Source: Palsa-504 sp963744575
GTDB lineage: Bacteria; Actinomycetota; Actinomycetes; Streptosporangiales; Streptosporangiaceae
DNA length: 64,000 nt
Direction: 5' to 3'
NCBI GenBank assembly: GCA_963744575.1
Contig: CAVUUF010000014.1
Coordinates: forward strand, 248,001-312,000
Below are positions 16,227 to 24,379 of this stretch, piece after piece. Every line of letters starts with the position of its first letter. Within the stretch, counting starts at the first letter, position 1. The notes under the pieces are model-generated. The model saw only the letters and a program-made list of their open reading frames with translations. It did not search any database and was not told the DNA's origin. The position numbers and the translations under genes were made by a program.

Positions 16227-17929
16227 GCGACGACACCAACTTCGATGTTCCGAAGGCGCTGAGCGGCACGGGGTCGTGGCTGGACGATAGATTCCACGGG
16301 GCGCGCGGTTTCCGCGTGCTGATGCGGAAGGTGTTTCCTGATCACTGGTCGTTCATGCTCGGCGAGATCGCGCTGTGGTCGTTCGTCGTCCTGCTGCTGA
16401 CCGGGACCTTCCTGTCGCTGTTCTTCGTGCCGTCGATGACGGACGTGGTGTACCACGGCTCGTACACCAAGCTGGACGGCATCCACATGAGCGAGGCCTA
16501 CCAGTCGACGCTGAACATCAGCTTCGACGTCCGCGGCGGGCTGCTGATGAGGCAGATCCACCACTGGGCCGCCGACCTGTTCATGGCCGCGCTCATCATC
16601 CACATGCTCCGGATCTTCTTCACCGGGGCTTACCGCAAGCCGCGCGAGGTCAACTGGCTAATCGGCATCGTGTTGTTCTCGCTGGGGCTGCTCGAGGGGC
16701 TGTTCGGCTACTCGCTGCCGGATGACCAGCTGTCCGGCGCCGGCCTGCGGATCTTCGAGGGTGCCTTGCAGGGTATCCCGATCGTGGGGACCTACCTGGC
16801 GTTCTTCCTGTTCGGCGGGCCGTTCCCCGGGCAGGACATCGTGCCGCGGATGTACATCATCCACGTGCTGCTGATCCCGGGCCTGCTGCTGGCGCTCATC
16901 ACCGCGCACCTGTTCATCATGTTCCACCAGAAGCACACCCAGATGCCGGGGCTGGGGAACACCGAGAAGAACGTGGTCGGCCAGCCGTTCTTCCCCTACT
17001 TCCTGGCCAAGGGCGGCGCGTGGTTCTTCTTCATCTTCGGCGCGCTGGTGCTGCTGGCCACCTTCGCCCAGATCAACCCGATCTGGCTGTACGGGCCGTA
17101 CACGCCGGTGGCCATCTCCTCGGCCTCCCAGCCCGACTTCTACATGGGCATCCTGGAGGGCGCGCTGAGGATGATGCCCGCCTGGGAGATCAACTTCCTG
17201 GGGCACACGCTGACGCTGAGCGTGCTGATCCCGTTCGCGCTGCCGCTGGGCATCATCCTGGGCGGAGCGGCGTTCTGGCCGTTCTTCGAGCAGTGGGCGA
17301 CCGGGGACAAGTCCTGGCACAACATCAATGACCGGCCGCGCAACGCCCCGGTCCGGACCGCCACCGGCCTGGCCGCGGTGACGTTCTACGGCGTGCTGTG
17401 GGCCGAGGGCGCGAACGACGTCATCGCCGACTTCCTGCAGGTGCCGCTGTACACGATCACCTGGATCTCGCGGGTGCTCGTCTTCGTGGGACCGGCCGTC
17501 GCCTTCGTCGTCACCCGGCGGATCTGCATCGGCCTGCAGCGCAAGGACCGGGACGAACTGCTGCACGGCTATGAGTCGGGCATCATCAGGCAGCTGCCGC
17601 ATGGTGAGTTCATCGAGGTGCACAAGCCGGCGAACGAAGCGGCCCGGGCGGTGATCGAGGCCAAGAAGGTGCCCGCGCTGATGCTCCCGCCGGGCACCGA
17701 GGACGCCAACGGCGTGCCTCCGCCCGGCTCGCGCGGCCTGCTCGGGCGGGCCAGGGCGGTCGCCAACCGCGCCTTCGCCGAGACCATCGTCATCGACCAG
17801 GCGAACGGGCACGGCAATGGGCACGGGCCCGCGGTGGAAGGCGAAGAGCACGCCGCGGTCGGCTCGGCTGGCGCCCCCGCCCAGCTCCCCGGCGGGGACA
17901 GCTCGGACGAGGACTCTGGCAGCTCGTAA
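16223..17929 (+). CDS. qcrB: bc1 complex cytochrome b subunit
   Basis: A 568-residue cytochrome b with eight or nine transmembrane helices. The heme-ligating histidine pairs are in IHHWAADLFMAALIIHM and HVLLIPGLLLALITAHL. A Qo-site PDWY/PEWY-type motif occurs instead as a variant near NPIWLYGPYTP. The C-terminal extension after about residue 430 is cytoplasmic, low complexity and acidic at its end. QcrB is the menaquinol-oxidising core and the target of the drug Q203 in mycobacteria. It is the last gene of the operon; the conserved gene order stops here and accessory DNA begins. Confidence 0.95.
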   Translation: MSDDTNFDVPKALSGTGSWLDDRFHGARGFRVLMRKVFPDHWSFMLGEIALWSFVVLLLTGTFLSLFFVPSMTDVVYHGSYTKLDGIHMSEAYQSTLNISFDVRGGLLMRQIHHWAADLFMAALIIHMLRIFFTGAYRKPREVNWLIGIVLFSLGLLEGLFGYSLPDDQLSGAGLRIFEGALQGIPIVGTYLAFFLFGGPFPGQDIVPRMYIIHVLLIPGLLLALITAHLFIMFHQKHTQMPGLGNTEKNVVGQPFFPYFLAKGGAWFFFIFGALVLLATFAQINPIWLYGPYTPVAISSASQPDFYMGILEGALRMMPAWEINFLGHTLTLSVLIPFALPLGIILGGAAFWPFFEQWATGDKSWHNINDRPRNAPVRTATGLAAVTFYGVLWAEGANDVIADFLQVPLYTITWISRVLVFVGPAVAFVVTRRICIGLQRKDRDELLHGYESGIIRQLPHGEFIEVHKPANEAARAVIEAKKVPALMLPPGTEDANGVPPPGSRGLLGRARAVANRAFAETIVIDQANGHGNGHGPAVEGEEHAAVGSAGAPAQLPGGDSSDEDSGSS

Positions 17930-18059
17930 TCCGCCGTAGTCTCCTCGTCACTCGCCCAGCTCGCGGTGCGCTGTGCGACAGCGGGCATCACTGAAGGCGG
18001 CTTGAGGAATCTCTCGCCGACACGAATGCCGTTATCGCGTCGGCGACGGCAGCGGGGAG

Positions 18060-18188
18060 CCCGCCCGCACCGACGTCGGCCAGGAACCGGGAGTAGCTCA
18101 GTTCCACGCCAGGCCGGGTGCCCTGCGACAGGGTCACAAGGGGCCAGGATGCCGGCTGTGGCGCCAGTGGCAGCAGCCACTGCCGTCA
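18060..18188 (-). pseudogene. Fragment of ftsH N-terminal region
   Basis: Read on the minus strand, one frame gives QWLLPLAPQPASWPLVTL and then GVELSYSRFLADVGAG, matching the first membrane helix and the start of the periplasmic domain of the ftsH-like gene at 36330-38187 (QRWLLPAAIVG..., ALTYTRFVADVGAG). After GAG the match ends and a stop follows. Together with operator A beside it, this marks the former presence of an operator-ftsH unit here. The remaining 17930-18059 shows nothing recognisable. Confidence 0.7.
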
Positions 18189-18199
18189 CGTGACCGCGG

Positions 18200-18218
18200 T
18201 TACTATCACGGATAGTAG
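18200..18218. promoter_or_regulatory. BlaI-type operator, site A
   Basis: TTACTATCACGGATAGTAG contains a perfect 7-bp inverted repeat (TACTATC-ACG-GATAGTA). It lies 131 bp before the first blaI gene and just upstream of the ftsH fragment on the other strand. One of nine copies of the 19-bp element in the region. Confidence 0.8.
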
Positions 18219-18282
18219 AATGGAAATGTTCACTGGCAGCCTTGCCTGGATTGAGATGCTTGTCTGCGTGAACGAGCCTGGT

Positions 18283-18301
18283 GTTCTATCCGTTTTAGTA
18301 G
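18283..18301. promoter_or_regulatory. BlaI-type operator, site B
   Basis: Reverse complement CTACTAAAACGGATAGAAC, three mismatches to the consensus. It ends 47 bp before the first blaI start; site F sits at almost the same distance (46 bp) before the second blaI, which supports autoregulation of both. Confidence 0.7.
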
Positions 18302-18348
18302 GTAGCGGTGAGCGCACCGCTGAGCGACGGCACGTCCGGGAGTCGTAG

Positions 18349-18729
18349 ATGCGTCAGTTGGGTGAGCTGGAAGCGGTGATCATGGACAGGCTGTGGCAGT
18401 GGGGCAGGCCGGCGTCGGTCCGGGAGGTGCTCGATGACCTGCGCAAAGACCGGACAATCGCGTACACGACCGTGATGACCGTGATGGAGAACCTGCACCG
18501 CAAGGGATGGCTGCGCCGTCACCGAGACGGCCGTGCTTGGCGCTACGAACCGACCGGCTCCCGGTCCGGCTACACCGCGGCGCTGATGGGCGACGCGCTG
18601 GCGACCAGCACGGACCGGCGCACCGCGCTGGCTCATTTCGTGCTGCAGATGAGCCCGCACGACGCGGCACTGCTGCAGCAGGCACTCGATCAGGCACACC
18701 CCCGGCCAGACGAAGGCGGCCCGCAGTGA
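18349..18729 (+). CDS. BlaI/MecI/CopY-family transcriptional repressor (copy 1)
   Basis: A 126-residue winged-helix repressor. The N-terminal domain has the family pattern LGELEAVIMDRLWQWG, then the recognition helix region AYTTVMTVMENLHRKGWLRR; the C-terminal helices form the dimer. BlaI-type repressors bind short palindromes and are inactivated when their partner M56 metalloprotease is triggered. Here blaI overlaps the M56 gene by 4 bp and carries operators A and B upstream. A GGGAG ribosome site precedes ATG 18349. About 80% identical by eye to the copy at 31326-31706. The signal sensed is unknown. Confidence 0.92.
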   Translation: MRQLGELEAVIMDRLWQWGRPASVREVLDDLRKDRTIAYTTVMTVMENLHRKGWLRRHRDGRAWRYEPTGSRSGYTAALMGDALATSTDRRTALAHFVLQMSPHDAALLQQALDQAHPRPDEGGPQ

Positions 18730-19673
18730 CCGTCGCGGCCATACTCGTCGTGTACGCGGCCTGCGCCGGCACGGTGGGCGCCAGGATGCTCGGCCGGGCC
18801 AGGTGGCCCGCCCGGGCGCCGCTGCTGGCGATCATCACCTACCTGGCCGGCGCCTGGTCGGTCGTGGCCGCGCTCGGGCTGGCCGGGCTGACCCTGGCGG
18901 TCCACGCGACCGCCCTGGGAGGAGGGCTGAGTCAGCTGATCGGCGCCTGCGTGCTGCGGCTCCGGGACGCCTACGCCACGCCGGGGGGCGCCATCGTGGC
19001 CGGGCTCGGCCTCACCCTCGCCGGAGCGGTGGTGGCCCGCACCGCCGTCATCGCGGTTACCCACCTGCGCGCCGTCCGCCGGCACGCGCTTCGGCACGCG
19101 CAAACCGCCCGCCTGGTCGGTCGTCGCGAGCCGGCCCTGGGGGCGGTCTTGGTCGACCATGCGCAGCCAGCCGCGTACTGCGTCGCGGGGCCGCACCCGA
19201 CGGTGATCCTGACCACCGCGGCGCTGCAGGCGCTGGATCCCGACCAGGTCGATTCCGTCCTGGCGCACGAGCGGGCGCACCTGGTCTACCGCCACCATCG
19301 GATCCTGGCCATCGCGAGGATCGGGCGCCAGATGCTCCCGTTCCTCCCGCTGATGCGGGACGCGGACACGCAGATCACCCGGCTGGTTGAGATGCACGCC
19401 GACGATGCGGCGACAGCAGGCCGCGACTCCGGGCCGCTGGCCACCGCCCTGGTCGTCCTCGCCACGGCCGCCGGTCCTGCGCCGGGGCTCGCCGCGGCAA
19501 CCACCGACGCGGTGCAGCGGATCCAGCGGCTGCTCAGCCCGGTCGAGCCGCTGGGCCGGGTCCGCCGCCAGTTGCTGCGCGCAGGCGCCGCCGCGCTCGC
19601 GCTGACCCCGGTGCTGCTGGCCCTAGCCCCGGCCATGGTGGCCCTCGCCCTGGGCCGAGTTCCAGCCGCCTAG
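18726..19673 (+). CDS. M56 (BlaR1-type) membrane metallopeptidase (copy 1)
   Basis: A 315-residue integral membrane zinc peptidase that starts at GTG 18726 overlapping the blaI stop. Helices lie near residues 2-18, 29-52, 80-112 and at the C-terminus (about 288-312). The zinc site HERAH is at 181-185, with the third ligand probably in EMHADDAA about 40 residues on. Unlike BlaR1 or MecR1 (about 585-600 residues) there is no C-terminal penicillin-binding sensor domain, so the trigger must come from the membrane or another protein. Expected to cleave the adjacent BlaI-type repressor. Confidence 0.88.
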   Translation: MTVAAILVVYAACAGTVGARMLGRARWPARAPLLAIITYLAGAWSVVAALGLAGLTLAVHATALGGGLSQLIGACVLRLRDAYATPGGAIVAGLGLTLAGAVVARTAVIAVTHLRAVRRHALRHAQTARLVGRREPALGAVLVDHAQPAAYCVAGPHPTVILTTAALQALDPDQVDSVLAHERAHLVYRHHRILAIARIGRQMLPFLPLMRDADTQITRLVEMHADDAATAGRDSGPLATALVVLATAAGPAPGLAAATTDAVQRIQRLLSPVEPLGRVRRQLLRAGAAALALTPVLLALAPAMVALALGRVPAA

Positions 19674-19698
19674 CAGAGCCGGCGCGACCAGAGGATAA

Positions 19699-20051
19699 AT
19701 GAGCCACACCCCCCGGCGGACGCCGCTGGCGGCGGCGCACGCGCAAGATCCGCGAGCCGTCCCGGCCCCGGAACCGGCCAGGAAAGACGGCCCGACCGCG
19801 GCCGGCTCCGTGCAGCTGGCGATCGGCCTTCTCACCGCGAGCCTTGATTCACCCGAGTTGGGGAGTGGGCCGCGTGGGCCCTGATACCGGAGGACCCAGC
19901 GGCCCTGGCTGGCGTCATCGCCGGGTTGCACCTGGTCAACCTGCTTCTGCTGGAGCAGCTGCACGAAGCAACCGGCCAGCCGCCGTCGGCCACGCTGCGG
20001 AAACTCGCGATCTCGGCAGCAGCGGGGGCAGAGACGCCGTTCACCGGGTAG
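19699..20051 (+). pseudogene. Frameshifted paralogue of the small protein at 23758-24165
   Basis: The first frame (MSHTPRRTPLAAAHAQ to LTASLDSPEL) stops at 19881. A second frame continues the homology as EWAAWALIPEDPAALAGVIAG and LHLVNLLLLEQLHEATGQPP to a stop at 20051. The intact paralogue reads LDSPELEAWAADALTP... HELHEATGEP. A single missing base in the run near 19860 explains the break. With repair the product would be about 117 residues, with a disordered start and a helical domain. It follows the M56 gene by 25 bp in the same direction. Confidence 0.7.
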
Positions 20052-20237
20052 CCAGCGCGCCGCCCCCGGCGTGGCCAGGCCCGCGCCGCCGGGACGCGCC
20101 CGCATAGCCGGGCCGCGAGGGTTCGCCGGCAGGCCATCACGTAATCCGCCCGGCGCCGGGGCTCGCCTGCGCAGCCGATTGTCCAGGCGAAATGTAACCA
20201 GGTGAAACGGGCTGCCCTGGGGGTGAACACTTCGCTT

Positions 20238-20256
20238 CTACTATACGTGTTAGTAG
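20238..20256. promoter_or_regulatory. BlaI-type operator, site C
   Basis: CTACTATACGTGTTAGTAG: perfect CTACTA/TAGTAG arms around TACGTGT. It ends 27 bp before the ABC1-kinase gene and includes a TACTAT sequence that could be the -10 element. Confidence 0.8.
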
Positions 20257-20283
20257 ATAGCCGATCACGATCAGGAGCCAGCC

Positions 20284-21867
20284 ATGCCACACCCCCGAAG
20301 CCTCGCAGCATCCCACGGCCAACCTCCCGACGAGGAGAGGGCCGGGATGAGCAAGGGACACCTGCGGCCATCCCGGGCAGTGGAACAGCGGGAGCGGCCG
20401 GTCCTTCCGACCGGGGGACTGCGGCGCACCGGCCGGCTGGCTGCGTTGCCGCTGCGGCACGCCGCGCGCACCGCCGCCGCCGCTACCCGGCTGTCCCGGG
20501 TGGCCGCCGACCAGGTTGCGGCCCGCACCGCCGAGCAGCTGTTCGGCACCCTGGGCGAGCTCAAGGGCGGGGCAGCCAAGCTGGGGCAGGCGATGTCGGT
20601 GTTCGAGGCGGCGATGCCGGAGGAGGTCGCGGCGCCATACCGGGCCGCGCTCCGGCGGCTCACCGACGCGGCACCGCCGATGCCGGACGAGGTCGCGCAC
20701 CGGGTCATCGCGGCTGATCTGGGCGCCGCCTTCGGGCCGGGCTGGCGCGAGCGGCTGGTGGCGTTCGGCGACACGCCGGTGGCAGCAGCCTCGATCGGCC
20801 AGGTGCACCGCGGACGGTGGCGCGATGACCAGGGCCGGATCGTCGAGGTGGCGGTCAAGGTGCAGTACCCCGGCGTGGGCCAGGCGCTGCGCTCGGACCT
20901 GCGGCAGGCCCGGCTGCTGGCCCGGGTGATGGCCCGGCTCACCCGGCTGAACGTGACCGGGCTGGCCGACGAGCTCGCGCTGCGGATCGTCGAGGAGCTG
21001 GACTACGTCCGTGAGGGCCGGGTCCAAAGCGAGGCCGCGGCCGCGTTCGCCGATCGTGTCCCCGGGGTGATCGCCGAGGCCCGCGCCGCGGGGGTGCATG
21101 AGCCGCGGGGCCGGACGAGGGTCAAGGTCCCGGCCGTGTACGCGGCGACCCCGCGGGTGCTCATCACCGGATGGCTGGATGGGGTGAGCCTGTCCGCGCT
21201 GCTCGACGGGCGGATGGAGCTGCTCCCGGAGGGCTGGCGCGAGCTCAGCCTGGGCGACGCTGCGGACCTGGCTGCCCGGCTGCTCGGGCACGCCATCTAC
21301 GCGCCGGCCGCGTGCACCGGCTGGATGCACGCCGACCTGCACCCGGGCAACTTCCTGCTGCTCCCGGGCGGCCGGCTGGGCATGCTGGACTTCGGCGCGG
21401 CCGCCGCCGTCCCCGGCGGCATCCCGGTGCCGTTCGGGCAACTCGCCGCGGCGGTGCTCGCCGGGGACGAGCCGGCGGCGGTGCACCTGGCCCGCCGGGT
21501 CGGCGCGCTTGCCCCGCACGTCGAGCTGGACGAGCGACTGGTCGTCGAGCTGCTGCATCCCATGGTCGCCACGGCGGCTACCGACACGTTCACCTACTCG
21601 CGGCCCTGGCTGCGCGGCCTCATGGCCCACTTCACCGAACCGCGTTTCGGCCCCGCGTTGCGAAACCTGGCACCGCCACGGGAGTACGCGCTGGTCTGGC
21701 GGGCGACGCTCTCCGCCGCCGGGCTGTACGCGCAGCTCGGTGCGACGGTGCCCACCCGCGGGTTCCACCTGGCCTATTCCCCCGGGTTCCGCGACGGCGC
21801 CCTCGGCGCCCTGCGGCTGTTCCCCCGAGCTGACCAAGCCGGGAGATGGGCGGGAACCGGTGTCTAA
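20284..21867 (+). CDS. ABC1/UbiB-family atypical kinase
   Basis: A 527-residue member of the ABC1 (ADCK/AarF) family. Visible motifs are the family-specific KxGQ (KLGQAMSVFEAAMPEE, about residue 99), the VAVKVQYPG lysine strand (about 190), the catalytic-loop HADLHPGNF (about 348) and the metal-binding LDFG (about 368). Family members act on isoprenoid-lipid or quinone metabolism and membrane stress, often as ATPases rather than protein kinases. ATG 20284 lies 27 bp after operator C; ATG 20347 is an alternative. Its stop overlaps the next gene by 8 bp, giving a two-gene operon. Confidence 0.88.
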   Translation: MPHPRSLAASHGQPPDEERAGMSKGHLRPSRAVEQRERPVLPTGGLRRTGRLAALPLRHAARTAAAATRLSRVAADQVAARTAEQLFGTLGELKGGAAKLGQAMSVFEAAMPEEVAAPYRAALRRLTDAAPPMPDEVAHRVIAADLGAAFGPGWRERLVAFGDTPVAAASIGQVHRGRWRDDQGRIVEVAVKVQYPGVGQALRSDLRQARLLARVMARLTRLNVTGLADELALRIVEELDYVREGRVQSEAAAAFADRVPGVIAEARAAGVHEPRGRTRVKVPAVYAATPRVLITGWLDGVSLSALLDGRMELLPEGWRELSLGDAADLAARLLGHAIYAPAACTGWMHADLHPGNFLLLPGGRLGMLDFGAAAAVPGGIPVPFGQLAAAVLAGDEPAAVHLARRVGALAPHVELDERLVVELLHPMVATAATDTFTYSRPWLRGLMAHFTEPRFGPALRNLAPPREYALVWRATLSAAGLYAQLGATVPTRGFHLAYSPGFRDGALGALRLFPRADQAGRWAGTGV

Positions 21868-22636
21868 GGGCAGCAGGAACAGGCAGGTCGCCCGGGAAAG
21901 GCTCGCCCGGCTGCGGGCCGAGCAAGCCCGCCGCCGGCGCTGCAGGATCCGCCTCGCGAGCAGCGCGGCGGCCGCCGCGGTGATCGCGGTGGTGGCGGCC
22001 ATCATCCTGGCCGTCACCGGCGGCTCCGGTGCCGCGGGCGGGGCGTCGCCCGGGCTCAGTCTCGCCCCGCTGAGCACGCTCGGCGCCCTCGAGCCCGCGC
22101 CCGCCCCGGGCGCAACCGGGGCCGAAGGCGTCCCGGTCCCTGCCGCCGCGCCGCTGGCCGGCACTGCCACGGCGGCGACCGGGCAGCCCGTCGACCAGAT
22201 CAGCTGCCAGGCCAGCGAGCAGACCTTGTTCCACATCCACGCCCACCTGGCCATCTTCGTCAACGGCAACGCACGGCAGGCGCCGGCCGCGATCGGCATC
22301 CCGGGTGCGCAGGCCCAGGAAACCCCGAACAGCCCCTTCATCGCCGCCGGCACCTGCTTTTACTGGCTGCACACCCACGCCGCCGACGGCATCATCCACA
22401 TCGAGTCCCCGGTCCAGCGGACCTACACCCTCGGGAACTTCTTCGATGAATGGGGGCAGCCGCTAGGACCGGAGCAGGCCGGCCCGGCCACCGGGCGGGT
22501 GGTGGCCCTGTACAACGGCAAGGTCTACCGGGGCAACCCGCGCGACATTCCGCTGACCGCACACGCGCAGATCCAGCTGGACATCGGCACCCCGCTGATC
22601 GCCCCGCAGCCGGTGACCTTCCCTGCCGGGCTATGA
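21860..22636 (+). CDS. Membrane-anchored histidine-rich extracytoplasmic protein
   Basis: A 258-residue protein starting at GTG 21860 inside the end of the kinase gene. Residues 1-30 are strongly basic, residues 33-55 form a membrane anchor, 56-110 are an Ala/Pro/Gly linker and 115-258 form the extracytoplasmic domain. The domain carries two histidine clusters, LFHIHAHLAIFVNG and CFYWLHTHAADGIIHIESP, plus two cysteines. The pattern suggests metal binding; proteins with the same HxHxHL...WLHTHxxxGIIHxE signature occur in diverse bacteria and archaea but have no role I can name. Coupling with an ABC1 kinase under a BlaI-type operator implies a membrane-stress function. Confidence 0.7.
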   Translation: MSKGSRNRQVARERLARLRAEQARRRRCRIRLASSAAAAAVIAVVAAIILAVTGGSGAAGGASPGLSLAPLSTLGALEPAPAPGATGAEGVPVPAAAPLAGTATAATGQPVDQISCQASEQTLFHIHAHLAIFVNGNARQAPAAIGIPGAQAQETPNSPFIAAGTCFYWLHTHAADGIIHIESPVQRTYTLGNFFDEWGQPLGPEQAGPATGRVVALYNGKVYRGNPRDIPLTAHAQIQLDIGTPLIAPQPVTFPAGL

Positions 22637-22692
22637 CTTCTCCACACGCCCACGCCGCACCATGCGGACCAGGTCCGGCGCGCGCCCGCTGA
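22633..22692 (+). pseudogene. Truncated start of a third operon gene
   Basis: ATG 22633 overlaps the stop of the histidine-rich gene (ATGA), the same coupling seen throughout the window, but the frame ends after 19 codons (MTSPHAHAAPCGPGPARAR). The first 12 codons are unique; from 22668 the sequence belongs to the long direct repeat. The natural reading is that the original third gene was cut off when the repeat arrived. Confidence 0.45.
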
Positions 22693-23155
22693 CGCGTGTC
22701 TGGTGATGGTCATGTCCGCCTGTCCGGGTCATCGGCCCGCTGGCTGCGCCCGAAGGAACGAGGTCAGCGGACCGCGGCGGCTGGCCGTCAGTAGCCGTAA
22801 GGGTTGCCGGACGGAGCGGGCGGGGCCGTGCCCGTCGCTGCCTGGGACCCGGTGATCGCCGTGAGGCTGGGGGTGGCCACGAAGAAGCCCTGCACTCCCT
22901 GGCCGGTCACCTGGCCGGGCTGGTCGTCAGCGAAGGTGTACAGCAGGTGCCCGTTGTAGGCGACCTGGTCGCCGTGGGCGTCGCTGACCGCGGTGAGCTT
23001 GCCGGTCAGCCCGGCCGCGGCCGGCGACGCGGACGTCAGCGGCGGCCACAGCGCCGCCAGTCCCCCGGTGACGGCCGACTTCGCCGCCGTGTCGGACGGG
23101 TAGTAATACAGCGGCAGGCCCTGACTGTTGACAGGATGGTCTCGGTCTTGCCTGC
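22668..23155. repeat. Long direct repeat, copy 1 (~490 bp)
   Basis: Nearly identical (about seven differences) and in the same orientation as 35595-36085. It contains the first ~22 codons of the YbhN-hydrolase gene and the last ~125 codons of the secreted-repeat gene, i.e. it is a copy of the junction between those two genes. One lost C near 23131 shifts the reading frame in this copy. Both ends fall inside other genes. Confidence 0.92.
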
Positions 23156-23399
23156 CGACGGGATCCCGGCGCCAGCCGCTGTGCTGATCGACACCGGCCA
23201 TCGCCAGCGGATGCAGCGCCTGCATCAGTAGCGACCGTATCCCCGCAACCGGCGAGGCCAGGTCGGTACTCACCCGCCACGCGAGGCTGGCAGGCCCGAG
23301 AAGGCCATCGTCCGCCGCGTCTTCCGGGACACCGGACACGTACGCAGCCGCTGAGCGCTCGATAAGACCGGTCGCGGTCGCATACAGATCCGCCGTCAT
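22788..23399 (-). pseudogene. Chimera: MpaB/DUF2236 N-terminus fused to secreted-repeat C-terminus
   Basis: Residues 1-81 (LYATATGLIERSAAAYVSG, DDGLLGPASLAWRVSTDLAS, SLLMQALHPLAMAGVDQHSG, WRRDPVGR) are the start of an oxygenase-like DUF2236/MpaB protein, normally near 280 residues with later catalytic histidines. At 23155 the sequence switches into the repeat, and after a one-base slip residues from VNSQGLPLYYYPSDTAA onward are the C-terminal part of the secreted-repeat protein. The 203-residue chimera has neither a complete DUF2236 domain nor a signal peptide, so it is probably non-functional. It is translationally coupled to the small ORF upstream. Confidence 0.75.
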
Positions 23400-23578
23400 C
23401 GCGGCACTCCTGGCCTGCGCCCGGTATCCCCAGAGTCAGGGCACCGGCGGACGATGACAGCACTGAATGTGATGCCGGCCACGCTAACCAGCTCCTCAGG
23501 TTTCGCGACAACTCGGTCATCGCCGCCACTGTCCGGTTGAGCATCTCCTGGCTTGCCCGGGATCCTCAGCCGGCTCAT
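23396..23578 (-). CDS. Possible 60-residue leader protein of the chimera
   Basis: The frame starts at ATG 23578, immediately after operator D, and its stop overlaps the next start (ATGA at 23396-23399). The product, beginning MSRLRIPGKPGDAQPDSGG, is hydrophilic and matches nothing I know. The position between operator and coupled gene supports translation, the composition does not; it may be the transcribed leader of a promoter that starts at the operator. Confidence 0.35.
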   Translation of the reverse strand: MSRLRIPGKPGDAQPDSGGDDRVVAKPEELVSVAGITFSAVIVRRCPDSGDTGRRPGVPR

Positions 23579-23597
23579 CTACTAACACGGATAGGAG
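23579..23597. promoter_or_regulatory. BlaI-type operator, site D
   Basis: CTACTAACACGGATAGGAG, one mismatch to consensus. It abuts the start codon of the minus-strand small ORF and DUF2236 chimera. Confidence 0.8.
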
Positions 23598-23757
23598 ATA
23601 ACGACGGTTCACCGTGGGCGGCCGACAATCCGAGACGTGCGAGGAGGGCCGCTGGGCATGCCACGGCGGCGACGGCTGAATGCCAGGCGCTGGTGGCTGC
23701 TAAATGGCCTCGTGCCGGGTACGCGGCAGGCGACGATGGTAAGGCAGCGGCGCTGCC

Positions 23758-24165
23758 CTAGCCGGCGGAGGGTGTCCCCCACCGGTGCTCCGCCAGGATC
23801 GCCAGCCTTTGCAAGATGGCGGCCGACGGCTCTCCCGTCGCCTCATGCAACTCGTGCAGCAGCAGCACGGAGACCACGTGCAAGCCGGCCATGAAGTCAG
23901 CCAGGCCGTCCGCGTCGAGCGGAGTGAGCGCGTCCGCCGCCCACGCTTCCAGCTCGGGTGAGTCCAGGCCCGCGGTGAGCAGCGCGATCGCCAGCTGCAT
24001 GGCGGCGGCCACGGTCTCGCCGGGCGCGGCCCGCACGGCCGCAGCCCGGTCACCGGGCGCAGTCTGATCACCGGCGGTGCCTGATCCCGGCGCGCGCCGG
24101 GCGTTCCCGCGGTCCAGGCGGCGGCGCGGCCGCCAGCGGCGCCGTCCGGTCGGGGCGTCCGTCAT
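23758..24165 (-). CDS. Small hypothetical protein, intact paralogue of 19699-20051
   Basis: A 135-residue protein with ATG 24165 (weak AGGA site). Residues 1-45 are basic and probably disordered; residues 50-135 form a helical domain with the motifs MQLAIALLTAGLDSPELEAWA, FMAGLHVVSVLLLHELHEATG and AILQRLAILA. Both paralogues sit close to M56 material in the BlaI region: the other follows copy 1 of the M56 gene, and an M56 scar lies just upstream of this one. The domain is unknown to me; the amphipathic helices suggest protein-protein contacts. 23600-23757 contains nothing convincing. Confidence 0.6.
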   Translation of the reverse strand: MTDAPTGRRRWRPRRRLDRGNARRAPGSGTAGDQTAPGDRAAAVRAAPGETVAAAMQLAIALLTAGLDSPELEAWAADALTPLDADGLADFMAGLHVVSVLLLHELHEATGEPSAAILQRLAILAEHRWGTPSAG

Positions 24166-24252
24166 GTTGTCCTGCCGCCCGGCGGGCGCGCCGGACGGGC
24201 CGTTCTGGCGATGGATCCTCATATCCGATAACACGAGGCCGGCCGGGGAGGT

Positions 24253-24303
24253 TGTTCATCACCGACGGCCGGGCTACCTGCTGTTCGGCGTCCCGCATCA
24301 GCG
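24253..24303 (-). pseudogene. Fragment of an M56 peptidase gene
   Basis: Minus-strand translation gives HRFTLMRDAEQQVARPS, matching PFLPLLRDAEEQVARLVE of the M56 gene at 30367-31329, and the DNA is alike over about 45 bp. Flanking M56 sequence is absent. It is one of several short scars of this operon scattered through the region. Confidence 0.55.
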
Positions 24304-24379
24304 TGAACCGATGATCACCCAACCACCAGGGACCTCGATCGGCGTCTTGCCGACAGGGCGAACATGGACAGTCAGAGGA

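Noticed and set aside
17966..18193. 75-codon plus-strand frame after qcrB
   Set aside because: It is Arg-rich shadow sequence opposite the ftsH fragment.
24218..24234. Tenth BlaI-type operator (TATCCGATAACACGAGG)
   Set aside because: Only a half-site resembles the consensus and the TACTA arm is missing.
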